Part shown: positions 61,586 through 64,000 of the stretch, piece after piece
How the letters are laid out: the number at the start of each line of letters is the position of its first letter
How positions within the stretch are numbered: the stretch's first letter is position 1
Made by a program: the position numbers and the translations under genes
Notes under the pieces: generated by a model
What the model was told of the DNA's origin: nothing
Databases searched by the model: none
Seen by the model: the letters and a program-made list of their open reading frames with translations, nothing else
Assembly (NCBI RefSeq): GCF_918697865.1
Contig: NZ_CAKKMV010000001.1
Span: 434,001 to 498,000, forward strand
DNA length: 64,000 bases
Origin: Massilia sp. Bi118
GTDB lineage: Bacteria; Pseudomonadota; Gammaproteobacteria; Burkholderiales; Burkholderiaceae_D
Direction of reading: 5' to 3'

Positions 61586-62770
61586 ATGCAAGTGTCCGCC
61601 AAACGCCCGCTTGCCATGACCCTCCCGTTCGCCGCACCCGAGCCGTTCCCGCAGTCTCCACCCATCCCGACACCGGCAGCCGGCACCCCGCTCCAGGCCA
61701 GCCAGGCCGCCGCGCCAGCGCGCGACTACTGGCTGTGCCAGTGCGCCGGCTGGGCCATCCTCGGCGGAATCAGCGTGATGTCCTCGGGCCAGGGCGCCTT
61801 CGGGACGATGTTGCCGATGACCGTGGTGAAGCTGCTGGTCATGATTGACGGTCTGCTGCTGTCGCATTGCTGGCGTTTGTTCCTGCGCCGGCGAGGCTGG
61901 ATCGACCGCAGCGACCCGCCGGTGCCGCGCATCCTGCTCGGGCTGATCGTGCTGTGCGTGGCGCAGGTCGGCCTCCTGGTCGGCACCGACATCCTGATCC
62001 GCGACGGCGCCGTGATCGCGGACAGCGACGCGACGGCTATCGTGATCGCCCTGTGCGTGCTGTGGTACGCCGTATTCCTGATGTGGACCCTGATGTATGC
62101 GGTGGTGCTGTCGCGCCGTCGCGCGCGCCGCTTCGAACTCGAAAAGCTGCAGCTCGAAGTCAGCGTCAAGGATGCCGAGCTGCGCGCACTGCAGGCGCAG
62201 GTGAACCCGCACTTCTTCTTCAACAGCATGAACAGCATCCGCGCGCTGATCTACCAGGATCCGGACACCGCGGCGCAGGCGGTCGGCCAGCTGGCTGGCC
62301 TGATGCGCCACAGCCTGCGCGCGGGCCAGGCTCCGACCGTGCGCCTGGCCGACGAGGTGGCGGCGGTGAATGCCTACCTCGCGATCGAACGGCACCGCTT
62401 CGACGAGCGCTTGCAGGCCGAGGTCGGGATCGCGCCCGGCCTGGACGACGTGCCGATTCCGCCGATGGCCTTGCAAACGCTGGTCGAAAACGCGGTCAAG
62501 CACGGCGTCGAACCTGCCATCGGCGCGTGCCGGGTGCGTGTGAGCGCCGTGCGCGATGGCGAACGGGTACTGCTGACCGTGGCCAACCAGGGCCGCCTGC
62601 AGTCCGCCAGCGCCTCGACCCGGCTCGGCCTGGCGAACACCGTCAAGCGACTGGCGCTGCTGTTCGGGCCGCGCGCCGCCTGCACCTTGCGCGAAGACGA
62701 TGGCTGGGTGGTGGCGCAGGTGGTGCTGCCGCAGGAAACCGACTGGGAGGGTAGTGCATGCGCGCGCTGA
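61586..62770 (+). CDS. LytS/YehU-type sensor histidine kinase
   Basis: A 394-residue membrane sensor from the ATG at 61586; the ATG at 61616 is also possible. Four hydrophobic segments (WAILGGISVM, VVKLLVMIDGLLLSHCW, ILLGLIVLCVAQVGLLVGTD, AIVIALCVLWYAVFLMW) precede a His_kinase (PF06580) domain: LRALQAQVNPHFFFNSMNSI with the phospho-acceptor His, and PPMALQTLVENAVKHGVEP (N box). The ATP domain ends without a full G2 box. Partner of the next gene by 13-base overlap. Confidence 0.9.
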   Translation: MQVSAKRPLAMTLPFAAPEPFPQSPPIPTPAAGTPLQASQAAAPARDYWLCQCAGWAILGGISVMSSGQGAFGTMLPMTVVKLLVMIDGLLLSHCWRLFLRRRGWIDRSDPPVPRILLGLIVLCVAQVGLLVGTDILIRDGAVIADSDATAIVIALCVLWYAVFLMWTLMYAVVLSRRRARRFELEKLQLEVSVKDAELRALQAQVNPHFFFNSMNSIRALIYQDPDTAAQAVGQLAGLMRHSLRAGQAPTVRLADEVAAVNAYLAIERHRFDERLQAEVGIAPGLDDVPIPPMALQTLVENAVKHGVEPAIGACRVRVSAVRDGERVLLTVANQGRLQSASASTRLGLANTVKRLALLFGPRAACTLREDDGWVVAQVVLPQETDWEGSACAR

Positions 62771-63483
62771 TCGTGGACGACGAGCGCCTCGCGCGCAACG
62801 AATTGCGCCGCCTGCTGGCTGCGCACCCGGCGCTGGAGGTCGTGGGCGAAGCGGCAAATCCGATCGAGGCACGCGCCGCGATCGAGGCGCTGGCGCCGGA
62901 CCTGGTCTTCCTCGACGTCCAGATGCCGGGCGGGAGCGGTTTCGACCTGCTGGCATCGCTCGACGCCGCGCCGGCCGTGATCTTCACCACCGCCTTCGAC
63001 CAGTACGCGCTGCGCGCCTTCGACGTCAGTGCGCTCGATTACCTGCTCAAGCCGATCGAACCGGCGCGCCTGGCGCATGCCTTGCGCAAGTTCGAGGCGC
63101 GTCTCCAGCTGCCTGCGCCCGCCCCGGCGCCGCAGCCGGCACAGGCGCAGGCGGCCGACGGCAAGGTGTTCATCAAGGACGGTGAGCGCTGCTGGTTCGT
63201 GGCGCTCGAGCAGATCATGCTGTTCGAATCGGAGGGGAATTACACGCGCGTCTACTTCGACGCCAACCGCCCCATGCTGCTGCGCTCCCTGAACCAGCTC
63301 GAGGCCAGGCTGGATCCGGAGCGCTTCCTGCGCGTGAGCCGGCGCCAGATCGTCAACCTGGATTTCGTGACCGGGATCGCGCCGGGGCCGGGCAACGGGA
63401 TGGTGCTGACCTTGAAGGGGGAGGTCAAGGTGCCGATGTCGCGAAGGCGGGCGGCGGAGTTCAGGCAGTTTAACGGGTTGTGA
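62758..63483 (+). CDS. LytTR-type response regulator
   Basis: A 241-residue regulator. Receiver domain: acidic pair in ALIVDDERLARNEL, phospho-acceptor Asp in LVFLDVQMPGG, Thr in VIFTTAFD and Lys in YLLKPI. LytTR DNA-binding domain: MLFESEGNYTRVYFDANRPM, then LRSLNQLEARLDPERFLRVSRRQIVNL. It is a LytR/AlgR-type partner of the preceding kinase, with a 13-base overlap. Ends 14 bases into the convergent aminopeptidase gene. Confidence 0.93.
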   Translation: MRALIVDDERLARNELRRLLAAHPALEVVGEAANPIEARAAIEALAPDLVFLDVQMPGGSGFDLLASLDAAPAVIFTTAFDQYALRAFDVSALDYLLKPIEPARLAHALRKFEARLQLPAPAPAPQPAQAQAADGKVFIKDGERCWFVALEQIMLFESEGNYTRVYFDANRPMLLRSLNQLEARLDPERFLRVSRRQIVNLDFVTGIAPGPGNGMVLTLKGEVKVPMSRRRAAEFRQFNGL

Positions 63484-64000
63484 CCGTTTTGCGATTATCC
63501 CCCGCCACCCTGTCGATCAGCAGGTCATACGGATCCACCCCGGCCTCCACCGGCTTCGCATCCACCGTCACGCTCACTGTGGATTCCCCAGCCGGCAGCA
63601 TCCGCTTGCCGCGCCACAGCACGCGCTCCTTGCCGGCGGTGTCAACCCCGAACACCGCCAGCTCGACCGGTTCGTCGTACGCACGCGCCGTTTCCTTGCC
63701 CTTGCCATCGGCTTCCAGCTTGGCCAGACGCAGTTTCATGGTCACGTCCCACTTGCCGTCGGCGCGCCGCGTGGCACCCGCATCCGTCATCCGGTTATCG
63801 TAAAACACGATGCGCTCGAACAGGTCGGTGATCAGCGCCTGCTTGCTGGCCGGCGCGGCGGCGCGGATGGCTGCCAGCAGGTCGCGGCTGGTGACGTAGG
63901 GTGCGGTCTGGTAGCGGTGCTGGTCCAGGAAGTCCTTCAACACGCGGTTCAGCACGTCCTCGCCGAGTTCCTCACGCAGGCGATAGAACACCAGGCTGCC
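63470..64000 (-). CDS. M1-family aminopeptidase-like protein, C-terminal part (5' end outside window)
   Basis: The frame is open through the right window edge (GSLVFYRLREELGEDVLNR). The visible ~176 residues resemble the C-terminal region of M1 metallopeptidase-type proteins found with ABC permease modules in this bacterial group: VLKDFLDQHRYQTAPYVTSRDL, LFERIVFYDNRMTDAGATRR and a closing beta-rich domain (MKLRLAKLEADGKGKETARA, then VELAVFGVDTAGK). The zinc-binding HExxH part lies outside the window, so activity cannot be judged. Convergent with the response regulator (14-base tail overlap). Confidence 0.75.
   Translation of the reverse strand, partial: GSLVFYRLREELGEDVLNRVLKDFLDQHRYQTAPYVTSRDLLAAIRAAAPASKQALITDLFERIVFYDNRMTDAGATRRADGKWDVTMKLRLAKLEADGKGKETARAYDEPVELAVFGVDTAGKERVLWRGKRMLPAGESTVSVTVDAKPVEAGVDPYDLLIDRVAGDNRKTVTTR

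Overview
The window is high-GC, densely coded bacterial chromosome and looks like a member of the Oxalobacteraceae close to Massilia/Telluria/Duganella (Betaproteobacteria). The basis is gene content and style: rpmB-rpmG followed by radC, fkpB-ispH-apt, an acyl-lipid desaturase, a phasin (polyhydroxyalkanoate granules), CysTWA with a CysB-type regulator at the end of the operon, a PEP-CTERM protein, and strong G/C at third codon positions. No rRNA gene, CRISPR array, phage structural gene or integrase was seen. Both window edges cut genes: a BON/LEA-like protein on the left and an M1-type aminopeptidase on the right.

Region by region. 1-6.6 kb: stress-type BON protein, HDOD protein, MFS exporter, YigZ/IMPACT protein, then a PEP-CTERM protein paired with a secreted subtilase-like protein whose catalytic His position reads Glu. 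6.6-22 kb is the accessory part. Three complete tRNA-Lys(TTT) genes and one truncated tRNA-Lys(CTT-like) remnant, all on the minus strand, punctuate ilvD, a family of four small secreted paralogues, a penicillin-acylase-family enzyme, and an AT-richer type VI secretion cargo cassette (VgrG, Tle4-like lipase, Tli4-like immunity protein, PAAR). Beside the cassette lie a small membrane protein and a stand-alone RNase A-like toxin-fold protein. 22-34.5 kb: GspE/PulE ATPase with a spermidine-synthase-like protein, glycine-zipper protein, barstar-like protein, purN, RsmB-like rRNA methyltransferase, MscS channel, fatty acid desaturase, a diguanylate cyclase with a small coupled gene, a lipoprotein hydrolase, and rpmG/rpmB.

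34.5-36.5 kb holds a TnpB-only insertion sequence (IS1341-like group of IS605) that has split an NADPH-dependent FMN reductase gene. Both halves are still recognisable on either side. 36.5-43.5 kb: DUF2199, radC, fkpB-ispH-apt, and the livHMGF branched-chain amino acid transporter without its binding protein. 43.6-57.7 kb is a mosaic of regulators, redox and detoxification genes and small transporters: GlxA-type regulator, a bestrophin with a premature amber codon, an Ohr/SDR/AhpD-like operon, LysR-EamA, GST, cupin, phasin, EamA, nitroreductase, PBP7-type endopeptidase, IclR, DgkA, 1-Cys peroxiredoxin and a TauE-family permease. 57.8-61.6 kb is the sulfate transport operon cysT-cysW-cysA-cysB, again lacking a binding protein. 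61.6-63.5 kb is a LytS/LytTR-type two-component pair, convergent with the cut aminopeptidase.

Intergenic DNA carries several palindromic repeat families: REP-like inverted pairs at 26.1 and 54.6 kb, an AACGCCAGCC...GGCTGGCGTT palindrome family next to the tRNA-Lys genes, and another inverted repeat at 56.8 kb. No gene-free stretch exceeds about 310 bases. The longest (6531-6839, 25334-25631, 11081-11361, 9795-10055) hold only the tRNA, hairpin and promoter features listed, or nothing recognisable (25334-25631).
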